From the NCBI GenBank assembly GCA_964463375.1, contig CAYXBQ010000007.1:24619-88618 (forward strand): a stretch of DNA of 64,000 nucleotides, read 5' to 3'. The notes beneath the pieces are model-generated. The model did no database searches, was not told the DNA's origin, and saw nothing but the letters and a program-made list of their open reading frames with translations. Below, piece by piece: positions 1 through 8,123 of this stretch (positions are counted from its first letter, which is position 1; each line of letters begins with the position of its first letter). Source of the DNA: UMGS1696 sp964463375 (GTDB lineage: Bacteria > Bacillota > Clostridia > Oscillospirales > CAG-272). The position numbers and the translations under genes are program-made.

Positions 1-7
1 TCGCCTA

Positions 8-1045
8 CTAAATATGCACGACCTGTCCACCGGCGGCACGGATGATCCGGTTATAGGTCGCAAGGTCTATGCCATCCTCACCGGGCAAGCGGGCGTACAG
101 GGTATCCAAATCTTTTTCGTCGGCCTCTCGCAATAGGGCAAACAAACGGCGGGCATGTTCGGCTTCATCCGCAGCGGCACCCATGAGCAGCACAGTGGCA
201 TCCGGGAACTGCTCTGCTTCTTCGTCCACTGCCAGCACGCCGTATTTTCCGTGACCCACCGAACGCACGTATTGCACGAAAGCAGGACTATCCGGCGCAT
301 CCACCAGGATCACGTGACATTTTGGGGCGTAGTGCTTGTACTTCATGCCGGGAGATTGGGGTTTATCGCCCGCTTTTCCGGGATCGGTCACGGCTTCGGA
401 CACCTCTACCCGGCGGCAGATCGTGGACAGCATTTCTCTGGTGACGGCACCGGGACGCAGGATGGTACAGCTTTCGCCATCGGATCCCAAGGTGATCACG
501 GTGGATTCCACGCCAATGGAGCAGGGGCCGCCGTCCAGGATCAAGGGGATCTTTCCGCATAGGTCATCGTATACGTGGGCGGCTGTGGTGGGAGAAGGTT
601 TGCCGGAGCTGTTGGCGCTGGGCGCAGCGATGGGATGTCCGGACACCTGGATCAGCGCACGGGCATCGGGATGGGCCGGACAGCGGATCGCCACCGTCGC
701 CAGTCCACCGGATACCGCATCGGGGATCACGGGTTTCTTGGGCAGGATGATGGTCAGCGGGCCCGGCATATACCGTTCGGCAAGTGCATAATACATCGGC
801 GTGGTGTGGGCGATCTTCTCCGCTTCCGCCGGTTCTGCCACGTGGACGATCAGGGGATTGTCGGAGGGACGACCCTTGGCTGTATATATTTTGGCGGCAG
901 CTTCCGGGTACAGGGCACTTCCTGCCAGTCCGTACACCGTTTCCGTGGGGATCCCCACCAGTTCGCCATTTTGAATATAGGCGGCTGCCTTTTTCAAAGC
1001 TGCATCTCGTCCACTGCCATGCAGTGATAAAATTTCGGTTTCCAT
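8..1045 (-). CDS. tsaC: L-threonylcarbamoyladenylate synthase, Sua5/YwlC type
   Basis: Makes threonylcarbamoyl-AMP from threonine, bicarbonate and ATP in the cytoplasm, the first step of t6A37 modification of ANN-decoding tRNAs. The YrdC/Sua5 domain fills about residues 5-200, with the nucleotide-binding motifs TVYGLAGSA, KGRPSDNPL and APSANSSGKPS. A C-terminal Sua5 domain follows, so at about 345 aa it is the long form rather than the short TsaC form. ATG at 1045 is preferred because it begins the conserved METEIL segment and has AGGGGAGG upstream, though about 15 nt away; a TTG start at 1090 is possible. It lies just downstream of prfA on the same strand, a common Bacillota arrangement. Confidence 0.93.
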   Translation of the reverse strand: METEILSLHGSGRDAALKKAAAYIQNGELVGIPTETVYGLAGSALYPEAAAKIYTAKGRPSDNPLIVHVAEPAEAEKIAHTTPMYYALAERYMPGPLTIILPKKPVIPDAVSGGLATVAIRCPAHPDARALIQVSGHPIAAPSANSSGKPSPTTAAHVYDDLCGKIPLILDGGPCSIGVESTVITLGSDGESCTILRPGAVTREMLSTICRRVEVSEAVTDPGKAGDKPQSPGMKYKHYAPKCHVILVDAPDSPAFVQYVRSVGHGKYGVLAVDEEAEQFPDATVLLMGAAADEAEHARRLFALLREADEKDLDTLYARLPGEDGIDLATYNRIIRAAGGQVVHI

Positions 1046-1083
1046 GGTCGTTTTCTTTGCCCTCCCCTGCTTTTCGTCTATGT

Positions 1084-1148
1084 TAGGCAATTGTCTCTCT
1101 TCGGTTGATTCCCAGCCACACGCTTTCCGGTGTTTTAGGCAATCGTCT
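1084..1148. repeat. Two copies of a 13-nt intergenic motif
   Basis: TAGGCAATTGTCT (1084-1096) and TAGGCAATCGTCT (1136-1148) flank the gap between prfA and the threonylcarbamoyl synthase gene. Related copies are TTGGCAGTTGTCT at 2251-2263 and TAGGCAGTCGTCT at 3403-3415, so each of the first three gaps holds at least one. Consensus TWGGCARTYGTCT. The role is unknown. Confidence 0.55.
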
Positions 1149-2221
1149 TAATCAGCATCGCTGCCGCTGGAACGAAGGCGTTCTGCCGTCTCGGCAGTGG
1201 CCAATGCGTCGATCATGTCGTCCAGTTCCCCGTTGAGGAATGCTTCCATGCTGTGGCTGGTATGGCCAATGCGATGGTCGGTGATCCGGCTCTGGGGATA
1301 GTTGTAGGTGCGGATCCGTTCGCTGCGGTCCCCGGTGCCCACCTGACTGCGGCGCTGGCTGGCGATCTTTTCATTTTGCTCCTGACACTTTTTGTCGTAC
1401 AATTTGGTTTTCAGGAGCTTCATAGCTTTATCTTTGTTTTTGTACTGGCTCCGCTCGTCCTGGCACTCGATAACGATGCCGGACGGCTTGTGGATCAGGC
1501 GGATGGCGGATTCGGTCTTGTTGACGTGCTGACCGCCGGCGCCGCTGGATTTGATGGTCTCGATCTCCAGGTCTGCCGGGTTGATCTCGATCTCCACGTC
1601 CTCCGCTTCCGGCAGTACGGCGACAGAGGCTGTGGAGGTGTGGATCCGGCCGGCCGTTTCGGTCTCCGGCACACGCTGCACCCGGTGAACGCCGCTTTCG
1701 TATTTCAGGCGGGAATATGCGCCTTCGCCGGACACCATGAAGGTGATCTCCCGATAGCCGCCCAGCCCCGTCTCGTTCATGCTGACCACCTCGGTCTTGT
1801 ACCGGTGTGTGTCCGCATACATGGTGTACATGCGGTAGAGCACGCCCGCAAACAGTGCCGCTTCGTCGCCACCGGCGCAGGCACGGATCTCCACCACCAC
1901 GTTCTTATCATCGTTGGGATCCTTTGGCAGCAGCAAAATGGTCAGCTCTTCTTCCAGCCGAGCCAGTGCTTCTTTGCCAGACTTATATTCTTCCGCCGCG
2001 ATCTCCCGCATCTCCGGATCCTCGTCCATGAGTAGGCGAGCTTCCTCGGTGTCGTTATATACTTTTTTGTATTCCCGATACTTCTCGATCGTCGGGCCCA
2101 GATTTTTCCGCTCCTTCATGAGTGCGGTATATTTTTCCATATCTGCCATGGTATCCGGGTCGGCCAGAGCAGCTTCGATGGCATCAAAACGCTTTTCTGC
2201 GTCCTGTAGTTTTGTCAGCAT
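1148..2221 (-). CDS. prfA: Peptide chain release factor 1
   Basis: Class I release factor that reads UAA and UAG stop codons and triggers peptidyl-tRNA hydrolysis. At 357 aa it is standard length. The catalytic GGQ is in GAGGQHVNKTES (residues 229-231), and the RF1-type anticodon tripeptide position reads P-E-T (185-187) instead of the RF2 SPF, which identifies RF1. The start at 2221 follows a weakly defined ribosome binding site. It lies between the KDPG aldolase gene upstream and the threonylcarbamoyl synthase downstream. The usual partner prmC is not adjacent. Confidence 0.97.
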   Translation of the reverse strand: MLTKLQDAEKRFDAIEAALADPDTMADMEKYTALMKERKNLGPTIEKYREYKKVYNDTEEARLLMDEDPEMREIAAEEYKSGKEALARLEEELTILLLPKDPNDDKNVVVEIRACAGGDEAALFAGVLYRMYTMYADTHRYKTEVVSMNETGLGGYREITFMVSGEGAYSRLKYESGVHRVQRVPETETAGRIHTSTASVAVLPEAEDVEIEINPADLEIETIKSSGAGGQHVNKTESAIRLIHKPSGIVIECQDERSQYKNKDKAMKLLKTKLYDKKCQEQNEKIASQRRSQVGTGDRSERIRTYNYPQSRITDHRIGHTSHSMEAFLNGELDDMIDALATAETAERLRSSGSDAD

Positions 2222-2270
2222 ATCGGTAGATTTCCTGTCGTATTGTAATTTTGGCAGTTGTCTTATTCTA

Positions 2271-3257
2271 TTAGGCGTTTGCCTTCTTTAGCAGATGCAT
2301 CCGGATCCCACACCATTCGCCGTCGAAATACACCACCTTCAGGTTGCCCTTTTCGTCGTATTGGCAGGTATCTTCCCGGAAGTGGTAGCCACGTCTGATG
2401 AACCAGGCTTTGGCTCTTGCGGGATCGTTGGTCAGCAGAGCGGCGTGGGGATACAGTCCCGCTTCTTGGCTGTTCAGCACCTCAAAGGCATTGCCGACCA
2501 TGGCACCACGGCCATCCGGATTCACGTTGGCAGGCAGGCACAGCAGCTCTCCCAGTGCATTGGCACTCTCAGCCACATCTTCCCTATTTTCTGCCATAAT
2601 GGCGAAGTGTCCCATTTCCAGCCCTAACATGGTCTGCACGGCTGCGGCAGTCTCGGCACGAACGGCTTCCCAGTTGCCGGTTTCCAGCCACGTGGACTTG
2701 ACCATAAAGCTGCCGCCACAGGCGATGACGTTGGGCAGAGACAGATATTTTGTCAGGTTGGATTTATCGATGCCGCCGGTGGGCATGAAGCGAACCTGCT
2801 GGTACGGTGCGCCCAGGGACGACAGCATAGCAGTGCCGCCAGCTGCTTCAGCCGGGAAAAACTTCACGGTGGTCAGCCCCAGGGTAAGAGCCGTTTCCAC
2901 TTCGGTAGGGGTGGCACAGCCGGGGTAGATGGGGATATTTTTGTCCTGCGCTGCTTTTACGATGGTGGGGTTCAGGCCGGGCGAGATGATGAACTGGGCA
3001 CCGGCTTCGATGGCTTTGTCCAGCTGTTCCGTGGTCAGAACGGTACCGGCACCAATGAGCATTTCCGGGCAGTTTTCCCGGATCACACGGATGCTATCGG
3101 CAGCAGCTTCGGTGCGAAAGGTGATCTCGGCACAGGGCAGTCCACCGGCGCACAGGGCACGAGCCAGCGGCAGGGCATTCTTTACGTCGTCTAACTTGAC
3201 CACCGGCACGATGCCCATCTCCCGCAGTTTGGTATCCATTTGCATCTGAACAGTCAT
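2271..3257 (-). CDS. eda: KDPG/KHG aldolase fused to a glyoxalase-like (VOC) domain
   Basis: The N-terminal ~210 residues are a class I KDPG aldolase (2-keto-3-deoxy-6-phosphogluconate to pyruvate plus glyceraldehyde-3-phosphate). The Schiff-base lysine is K132 in VKFFPAEAAGG and the catalytic glutamate is in AEITFRTEAA. Residues ~215-328 form a second domain (GHFAIMAENREDVAES to the end) resembling a vicinal-oxygen-chelate/glyoxalase fold; its ligand is unknown. Ordinary Eda is about 210 aa, so the protein is about 115 aa longer than normal. ATG 3257 has TAGGAGT upstream. No kdgK or edd gene is nearby, so the sugar-acid source is elsewhere, possibly uronic acids. Confidence 0.88.
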   Translation of the reverse strand: MTVQMQMDTKLREMGIVPVVKLDDVKNALPLARALCAGGLPCAEITFRTEAAADSIRVIRENCPEMLIGAGTVLTTEQLDKAIEAGAQFIISPGLNPTIVKAAQDKNIPIYPGCATPTEVETALTLGLTTVKFFPAEAAGGTAMLSSLGAPYQQVRFMPTGGIDKSNLTKYLSLPNVIACGGSFMVKSTWLETGNWEAVRAETAAAVQTMLGLEMGHFAIMAENREDVAESANALGELLCLPANVNPDGRGAMVGNAFEVLNSQEAGLYPHAALLTNDPARAKAWFIRRGYHFREDTCQYDEKGNLKVVYFDGEWCGIRMHLLKKANA

Positions 3258-3314
3258 AGCTTCACTCCTATCTGCTGCCTACACAGCAAAATCCCCCGGC
3301 AGTCTACAATGGGG

Positions 3315-3367
3315 GAAAAATTCCGCATGGGGAAACACCTCTTTTTGATAAAAGAAGCATTTCCCCA
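3315..3367 (-). terminator. Rho-independent terminator after the M18 aminopeptidase
   Basis: TGGGGAAA (3328-3335) pairs with TTTCCCCA (3360-3367), with a second inner stem. On the minus strand it is followed by a short T run, which fits termination of the aminopeptidase transcript. The gap 3258-3451 otherwise holds only one copy of the 13-nt motif. Confidence 0.5.
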
Positions 3368-3451
3368 GCGTTTGTTTTTTATAAAAATACCTTGTTTTTA
3401 CTTAGGCAGTCGTCTACTTTTTTTGATAGACACACGTCTAATACTTCCCTA

Positions 3452-4864
3452 TTACTTGCAGAATGCAGAGAAGGCACGGTGCGCTTCGTACAGGTCGCTC
3501 TTGGAGATGATCTCGAAGGGAGCGTGCATGGACAGAACCGGTACACCCAGGTCCACGGTATCGATGTTCATGTTGGCAATGTACATAGCTACGGTGCCGC
3601 CGCCGCCCTGGTCTACCTTACCCAGCTCGGAGGTCTGCCAGATCACGCCGTTTTCGTCGAACAGGTTGCGCATTTCGCCAACGAATTCAGCAGATGCATC
3701 GCTGGTACCGCTCTTGCCGCCGCCGCCGGTGTACTTCGCCATACCAACGCCGCAGTGTACCAGAGCGGTATTCCGCTTTTCGCTGACACCGGCATATACG
3801 GGGTCGTAGCAAGCGGTCACGTCGGCGGACAGGCACTTGGAGTTGGCACGGATCACAGAGGGATTGCCGCCCAGCTCGCAGGCCAGTTCATCGATCAGAT
3901 CCATAAAGATGTGGCCCTTCATACCGGAAACGCCGTCGGAACCGGTTTCTTCCTTATCGGCCATCACGACCATAACGGTGTGATCGGTCTCCGTATTCTC
4001 CAGCAGAGCGGTCAGCTCGGTGTAAGCGCACACTCTGTCGTCGTGGCCGTATGCACCAACGAGCCAGCGGTCCAGACCTACGTCCATGGCGTTGCCGGCA
4101 GGTACGATGGTCAGTTCTGCGCTCATGAAATCGGCTTCTACGATGCCGTACTTTTCGTACAGAGCAGCCATAACGTTCAGCTTGATCTTTTCGTCAGCGG
4201 GGGTCACAGTGCCGTCTTCTTCGATATAAGGAGAGGAGGCGATGATGGGGGTCAGGCTTTCTCCGTCGAAGGCAGAACCCAGGGCACGGCCGTTCTGGTC
4301 TCTGGACAGATGGGGCAGCAGGTCGGTGATGCACAGTACGGGATCGCCGGGCTGGTCACCGATGCGGATCTCCACGGTCTCGCCGTTCTTCTTGGTCACA
4401 ACGCCGTGCAGAGCCAGGGGAATGGTCACCCACTGATACTTCCGGATCCCGCCATAGTAATGGGTCTTCAGGTAGCTGAAATGTTCGGATTCATACAGGG
4501 GGTGCTGCTTCAGGTCCAGGCGGGGGGAGTCGATGTGGGCAGCGCAGATGCGGATACCATTTTCGATGGGCTCGTTCCCGACACGGATGGCGAACAGGCT
4601 CTTGCCTCTGTTGTTGTAGTAGATCTTATCGCCGGCTTCCAGCTTATCGCCCAGCTTGTAGGAGCGGAATCCAGCGGCTTCCAGCTTTTCGATGGCGTAG
4701 AGCACGGCTTCTCTTTCGGTCTTGGCTACGTCCAGGAAGTGCATATATTCCTTGGCGTATTCCATAGCCTCTGCCAGCTGTTCGTGGGTCTTCACTTCAA
4801 ATGCGGACTTCTTGGTGTAGAACAGCTCTTCTTTCAGCTGCTGTCCCTTGGTCTTGTCTGCCAT
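3452..4864 (-). CDS. M18 family zinc aminopeptidase
   Basis: Cytosolic dinuclear-metal aminopeptidase (aminopeptidase I / LAP4 / ApeA type) that trims N-terminal residues from peptides. M18 hallmarks are visible: the first metal histidine region CAAHIDSPRLDLKQHPLYE, the acidic DKEETGSDG segment with the catalytic and metal-binding glutamates, and the C-terminal HAPFEIISKSD metal histidine. About 470 aa is normal for bacterial M18 enzymes. ATG 4864 is chosen over the longer reading frame because AAAGGAAAT lies just upstream and the conserved region begins here. It stands alone, with a terminator after it and a membrane transglycosylase gene upstream. Confidence 0.93.
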   Translation of the reverse strand: MADKTKGQQLKEELFYTKKSAFEVKTHEQLAEAMEYAKEYMHFLDVAKTEREAVLYAIEKLEAAGFRSYKLGDKLEAGDKIYYNNRGKSLFAIRVGNEPIENGIRICAAHIDSPRLDLKQHPLYESEHFSYLKTHYYGGIRKYQWVTIPLALHGVVTKKNGETVEIRIGDQPGDPVLCITDLLPHLSRDQNGRALGSAFDGESLTPIIASSPYIEEDGTVTPADEKIKLNVMAALYEKYGIVEADFMSAELTIVPAGNAMDVGLDRWLVGAYGHDDRVCAYTELTALLENTETDHTVMVVMADKEETGSDGVSGMKGHIFMDLIDELACELGGNPSVIRANSKCLSADVTACYDPVYAGVSEKRNTALVHCGVGMAKYTGGGGKSGTSDASAEFVGEMRNLFDENGVIWQTSELGKVDQGGGGTVAMYIANMNIDTVDLGVPVLSMHAPFEIISKSDLYEAHRAFSAFCK

Positions 4865-4905
4865 GATGATATTTCCTTTCATGTATACATGATATTTTAC
4901 AAGAT

Positions 4906-5478
4906 TTAGCTGTAGTACAGTTCCTGGTAGACCTCCACGTTCTCGCACACGGTATCCACATACTGCTGTGTGGCCTCGTCCGGGAAGGTGGTCAGGTTGC
5001 CCAGGCTATCGGTCAGGCTGCGGTCGGTCATCCAAAGATCCACCGTGTTCTGGCCGGCGTGCAGGATGGCAAAAACGGTATTCCATCGGCTGTACTCTGT
5101 GTACAGGTACGAGAGCATATAGGCACCGTAGCGGATGTTGGTCTCCGGATCGTACAGGATGCCGGGCTCCAGATCCTCACGGGTCAGGGTGAGCAGCCAG
5201 GAGAAGGTATCCGGGGAGATCTGCATCAGCCCCACTTCGCCGTTCTCGGACAGCTTATTGCTTTCAAAATCGCTCTCCGTTTTGATCACCGCATACAGGA
5301 TGTATTCGGGCACGCCGTATTCTTCTGCGTATTTGGTAACAAATTCGGCGAACCGAACGGGGTGGTTTTCCAGATCGATCCGGTGCCAAATGGTCTGGTA
5401 CAAAAAGCCACAGGCCAGCGACAGGCACAGGATCACAAGGATCACCACACTGCGGAATAGGGTACTGCGGAATTTCAT
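4906..5478 (-). CDS. Lytic transglycosylase, Slt-type, membrane-anchored
   Basis: Cleaves the MurNAc-GlcNAc bond of peptidoglycan with 1,6-anhydro product formation. An N-terminal signal anchor (residues ~9-28, rich in V/I/L) puts the ~150-aa SLT domain outside the membrane. Typical motifs are YAVIKTESDF, with the catalytic glutamate, followed by NGEVGLMQI and the closing Y-rich helix. At 190 aa it is a minimal enzyme without LysM or other wall-binding modules. The start at 5478 overlaps the stop of coaE by 4 nt (ATGA), so the two are translationally coupled, a pairing seen in other Clostridia. Confidence 0.9.
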   Translation of the reverse strand: MKFRSTLFRSVVILVILCLSLACGFLYQTIWHRIDLENHPVRFAEFVTKYAEEYGVPEYILYAVIKTESDFESNKLSENGEVGLMQISPDTFSWLLTLTREDLEPGILYDPETNIRYGAYMLSYLYTEYSRWNTVFAILHAGQNTVDLWMTDRSLTDSLGNLTTFPDEATQQYVDTVCENVEVYQELYYS

Positions 5479-6113
5479 GCTTTCCTCCCACGCAGTGCTT
5501 CGATCACCCGATCCACCCGGCTATACAGAGTCTCCCGGTCGGCATCGTTTTCGATCACATAATCGGCTCGGGCCACCAGCGACTCCTGGGACATTTGGCT
5601 CCGCAGGCGTTTCTCTGCCGCCGGTCGATCGATGCCGTCTCGCTTCATGATCCGGTGGATGCGCACCTCCTCGGGGGCTGTCACGCAGACAACGGCGGCG
5701 CAGTGGGCATCGAATCCGCTTTCGTACAGCACCGGTGCGTCGATCAGGACGATGTCGGCTCCCTGGGCGGTGTACATAGCGGCGATCCGCTCCGTTTCGG
5801 CTAAGATATACTGGTGGGTGATGCAGTTCAGGTCCGCTAAATTCTGCCGACAGCGTTCCGCTTCTTCGGGGTCACTGCCGTCTGCAAACACCAGCGAACG
5901 CATGACCGCTCGATCCAAGGCGTTCTCCGGTGTGACGATGGCAGAGCCAAAACGCGCCACCAATGCTGCCATACACGGAGACAGAACTTCGCCGGGACCG
6001 GTCATATCCCGGTACACCCCATCGGTATCCACCGACGGTACGCCTCTGTCCGCAAACATGGCGGCGATATATCCTTTACCGGACCCGCTCCGTCCGCACA
6101 ATCCCACAAGCAT
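5475..6113 (-). CDS. coaE: Dephospho-CoA kinase
   Basis: Last step of coenzyme A biosynthesis: phosphorylates the 3'-OH of dephospho-CoA with ATP. The P-loop is near the N-terminus (GLCGRSGSGKG), followed by the substrate aspartate in SVDTDGVYRDM, and the LID region carries several arginines. About 212 aa is normal. ATG 6113 has GGGGAGGAA upstream; the longer frame to 6155 lacks support. Overlaps the lytic transglycosylase by 4 nt. The gap 6114-6221 appears to hold only its promoter region. Confidence 0.93.
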   Translation of the reverse strand: MLVGLCGRSGSGKGYIAAMFADRGVPSVDTDGVYRDMTGPGEVLSPCMAALVARFGSAIVTPENALDRAVMRSLVFADGSDPEEAERCRQNLADLNCITHQYILAETERIAAMYTAQGADIVLIDAPVLYESGFDAHCAAVVCVTAPEEVRIHRIMKRDGIDRPAAEKRLRSQMSQESLVARADYVIENDADRETLYSRVDRVIEALRGRKA

Positions 6114-6221
6114 GGCTATTCCTCCCCTACTCCTGTATCCTTTATATTGTACCACAAGCCTGCCGTTTTTGCAAGAGACGAACGTGAATATCTTGTAAAA
6201 TTCTTTCGAAACCGGAAAAAA

Positions 6222-6713
6222 TCATGCCATAGGCAGGCGTTTTACCAAAATTTGGGCACACAGACCGGTAAATAGTCCCGCAAGGATGCCGGAAAACAGC
6301 AGTACCGGGAGATACACCAGAATGGCGGTGGTGCGCATGAGCAGGATGGCGGCTGTGATCTGGCCTACATTATGGAACACGGCACCACAGGGACTGGCCA
6401 GCCAAATGTGTTTTTTCGGGATCACATGCTTTAATAGGAGCATCCCACATAGGCAAAACACGGCACCGGCAAAACTATATAAAAACGAAACTGCCGTGCC
6501 GCTGAACATACTGCCCAGCACCAGCCGTACCAGCACGATGAGCCACACCTCGCCCGGCTTGCAGGTGTATACGGCGTACACGGTGATGATGTTGGCAAGA
6601 CCCAGCTTGACACCGGGGATGGGGACTAAATTGGGGATGCGCAGCTCGATGATGAAAATGATCAGGGCGACTGCGGCAAGGAGGGACAGCTTTGTCAGGC
6701 GTTTGGTGTTCAT
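6222..6713 (-). CDS. Gx transporter family membrane protein (EetB-like)
   Basis: Integral membrane protein of 163 aa with about five hydrophobic segments. It belongs to the family labelled Gx transporter or heptaprenyl diphosphate synthase component I, with the motif PNLVPIPGVKLGLANI typical of ECF S-component-like folds. In Listeria and lactobacilli a member (EetB) sits in flavin-based extracellular electron transfer loci next to a NusG-II protein, as here. The start overlaps the EetA-like stop by 4 nt. It is the last gene of the 10.9-6.2 kb cluster. Function is inferred from context; no partner transporter component is encoded nearby. Confidence 0.8.
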   Translation of the reverse strand: MNTKRLTKLSLLAAVALIIFIIELRIPNLVPIPGVKLGLANIITVYAVYTCKPGEVWLIVLVRLVLGSMFSGTAVSFLYSFAGAVFCLCGMLLLKHVIPKKHIWLASPCGAVFHNVGQITAAILLMRTTAILVYLPVLLFSGILAGLFTGLCAQILVKRLPMA

Positions 6714-7072
6714 GATGCCGCCTCCTGGAACCGGATCAGCAGCTTATGGGGCAGACACACCAGCGGTTCCGCTTCGCTATGCAGGATCCCCATCTGCACG
6801 CAGGTACCGTCCGGGCAGTCGGCAGCTTGGATGCGGAGGGTGCCGTTTTCGATGCAGATCACGTTTTCGCCGCCTGCCGGAGACTGGATCGTGAAGGTGC
6901 GGTCGGCAGCGTGGGACAGGTCGATGGTCTCCAGCACTTCCCCATCCTGCACGATGGCTACCAGCTGTCCCGGTTTTCTTTGGTAAAGCACTGCCATGCC
7001 GATAATGCTGGCTATGAGTACCAGCACCAGGATCGTGGCGACCAGGCAGATCCCTTTATTCTGCTTCTGCAT
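6710..7072 (-). CDS. NusG domain II-containing membrane-anchored protein (EetA-like)
   Basis: A 120-aa protein: one N-terminal TM helix (about residues 9-30) and a small extracytoplasmic beta domain of the NusG-II type, with motif CPDGTCVQMG near the C-terminus. The two cysteines in that motif are conserved in the family and could be redox active or bind a ligand. It shares its neighbourhood with ApbE and Gx-transporter genes, the arrangement of EetA/EetB in Gram-positive extracellular electron transfer loci. ATG 7072 is preceded by GGAGGTG and lies inside the end of apbE, so translation is coupled. The exact role in electron transfer is unknown. Confidence 0.78.
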   Translation of the reverse strand: MQKQNKGICLVATILVLVLIASIIGMAVLYQRKPGQLVAIVQDGEVLETIDLSHAADRTFTIQSPAGGENVICIENGTLRIQAADCPDGTCVQMGILHSEAEPLVCLPHKLLIRFQEAAS

Positions 7073-8123
7073 ACAACACCTCCACAGGCATGGCACTCAC
7101 GTTTGTGTACTGCCCTGCCAACCCTTCTGTGATATAGATCTGTCCATCCTCGGTGACGTACACCATATCGAAATCCCCGCAGCTTTGCCAGATCTCCTTT
7201 GCCCGATCGGAACCACTGACGTACAGTGCCGTGGACAGGCCGTCACAGCGCAGACCGCAGTCGTCCCTTGTGCTGTCGCCTACAATGGTCATGGACACGA
7301 TGCCGTTGTCGGCTGGATAGCCCGTTTGGCTGTCGAGGATGTGACAATAGCGCACGCCGTCTTCGCCTATGAAATACCGCTCATAGTTGCCGGATGTGAT
7401 GACCACCGCATCGGTGACCGCCAGCACCATCATATTGTTCTCCGGCGCAAAGGGATCGGCAATGGCTACCTTCCAGGGCGTGCCATCCGTTTTGGCTCCG
7501 ATGGTATGGACGTTGCCGCCTAAGTTCAGCAGTGCCGAGGTCACGCCACCCTCCCGCAGCAGCTTTGCCACCACATCTCCGGTGTAACCTTTGGCAAGGG
7601 AGCCTAAGTCGATCTGCATATCGGTGGGCAGGGTCACGGTATCGTCGGTCAGCTGGATCTTGGTGTAATCCACGTGAGGCAGCAGATCGGCAATGGTGTC
7701 TGGCGATGGGATCTGGTTCTGGCCGGTGGTGAAGCCCCAGGCAGCTACCAAAGGATAGATGGATACGTCCAGGGCTCCGTTTGTCAGGTTGCCTAGCGTG
7801 ATGGCTGTTTCCAGGATCGCCGTGGTGTCCGCTGTGACGGTGACACTTTGTCCACCGGCTCGGTTCAGTTTGCCAATATCGCTGTCCGGCTCGGTCACGG
7901 ATAGGCTGTGCTCTAAGGTCCGGATCCTGATCTTGGCTTCTGCTAATAATGCGTCTGCGCCGGGGCCATAGGCTTTCATGGTCATGAAGGTGTCCATGGC
8001 GAACAGATCCGCTTCCGCTTGGATGGGGGCAGTGGGTACTGTGTCAGGGACTTGGGATGTGCAGCCGGTCAACAGCAGAAGCAGACTGCACAGTGCCCCG
8101 ATACGCTTGCCCTTAGCCGACAT
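7056..8123 (-). CDS. apbE: FAD:protein FMN transferase, lipoprotein
   Basis: ApbE/FmnB enzyme that transfers FMN from FAD to a threonine of [S/T]GAT-type motifs outside the membrane. A lipobox (LLLLTGC, Cys ~21) anchors it to the outer face. Family motifs include the substrate loop around MDTFMTMKAYG, DLGSLAKGYTGD, LLNLGGNVHTIG and the late ITSGNYERYF and HILDSQTGYP segments. At ~355 aa it is full length. ATG 8123 has GCAGGAAG upstream and overlaps the gene before it by 11 nt. That neighbour encodes a protein with a perfect flavinylation motif, its likely substrate. Confidence 0.95.
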   Translation of the reverse strand: MSAKGKRIGALCSLLLLLTGCTSQVPDTVPTAPIQAEADLFAMDTFMTMKAYGPGADALLAEAKIRIRTLEHSLSVTEPDSDIGKLNRAGGQSVTVTADTTAILETAITLGNLTNGALDVSIYPLVAAWGFTTGQNQIPSPDTIADLLPHVDYTKIQLTDDTVTLPTDMQIDLGSLAKGYTGDVVAKLLREGGVTSALLNLGGNVHTIGAKTDGTPWKVAIADPFAPENNMMVLAVTDAVVITSGNYERYFIGEDGVRYCHILDSQTGYPADNGIVSMTIVGDSTRDDCGLRCDGLSTALYVSGSDRAKEIWQSCGDFDMVYVTEDGQIYITEGLAGQYTNVSAMPVEVLYAEAE

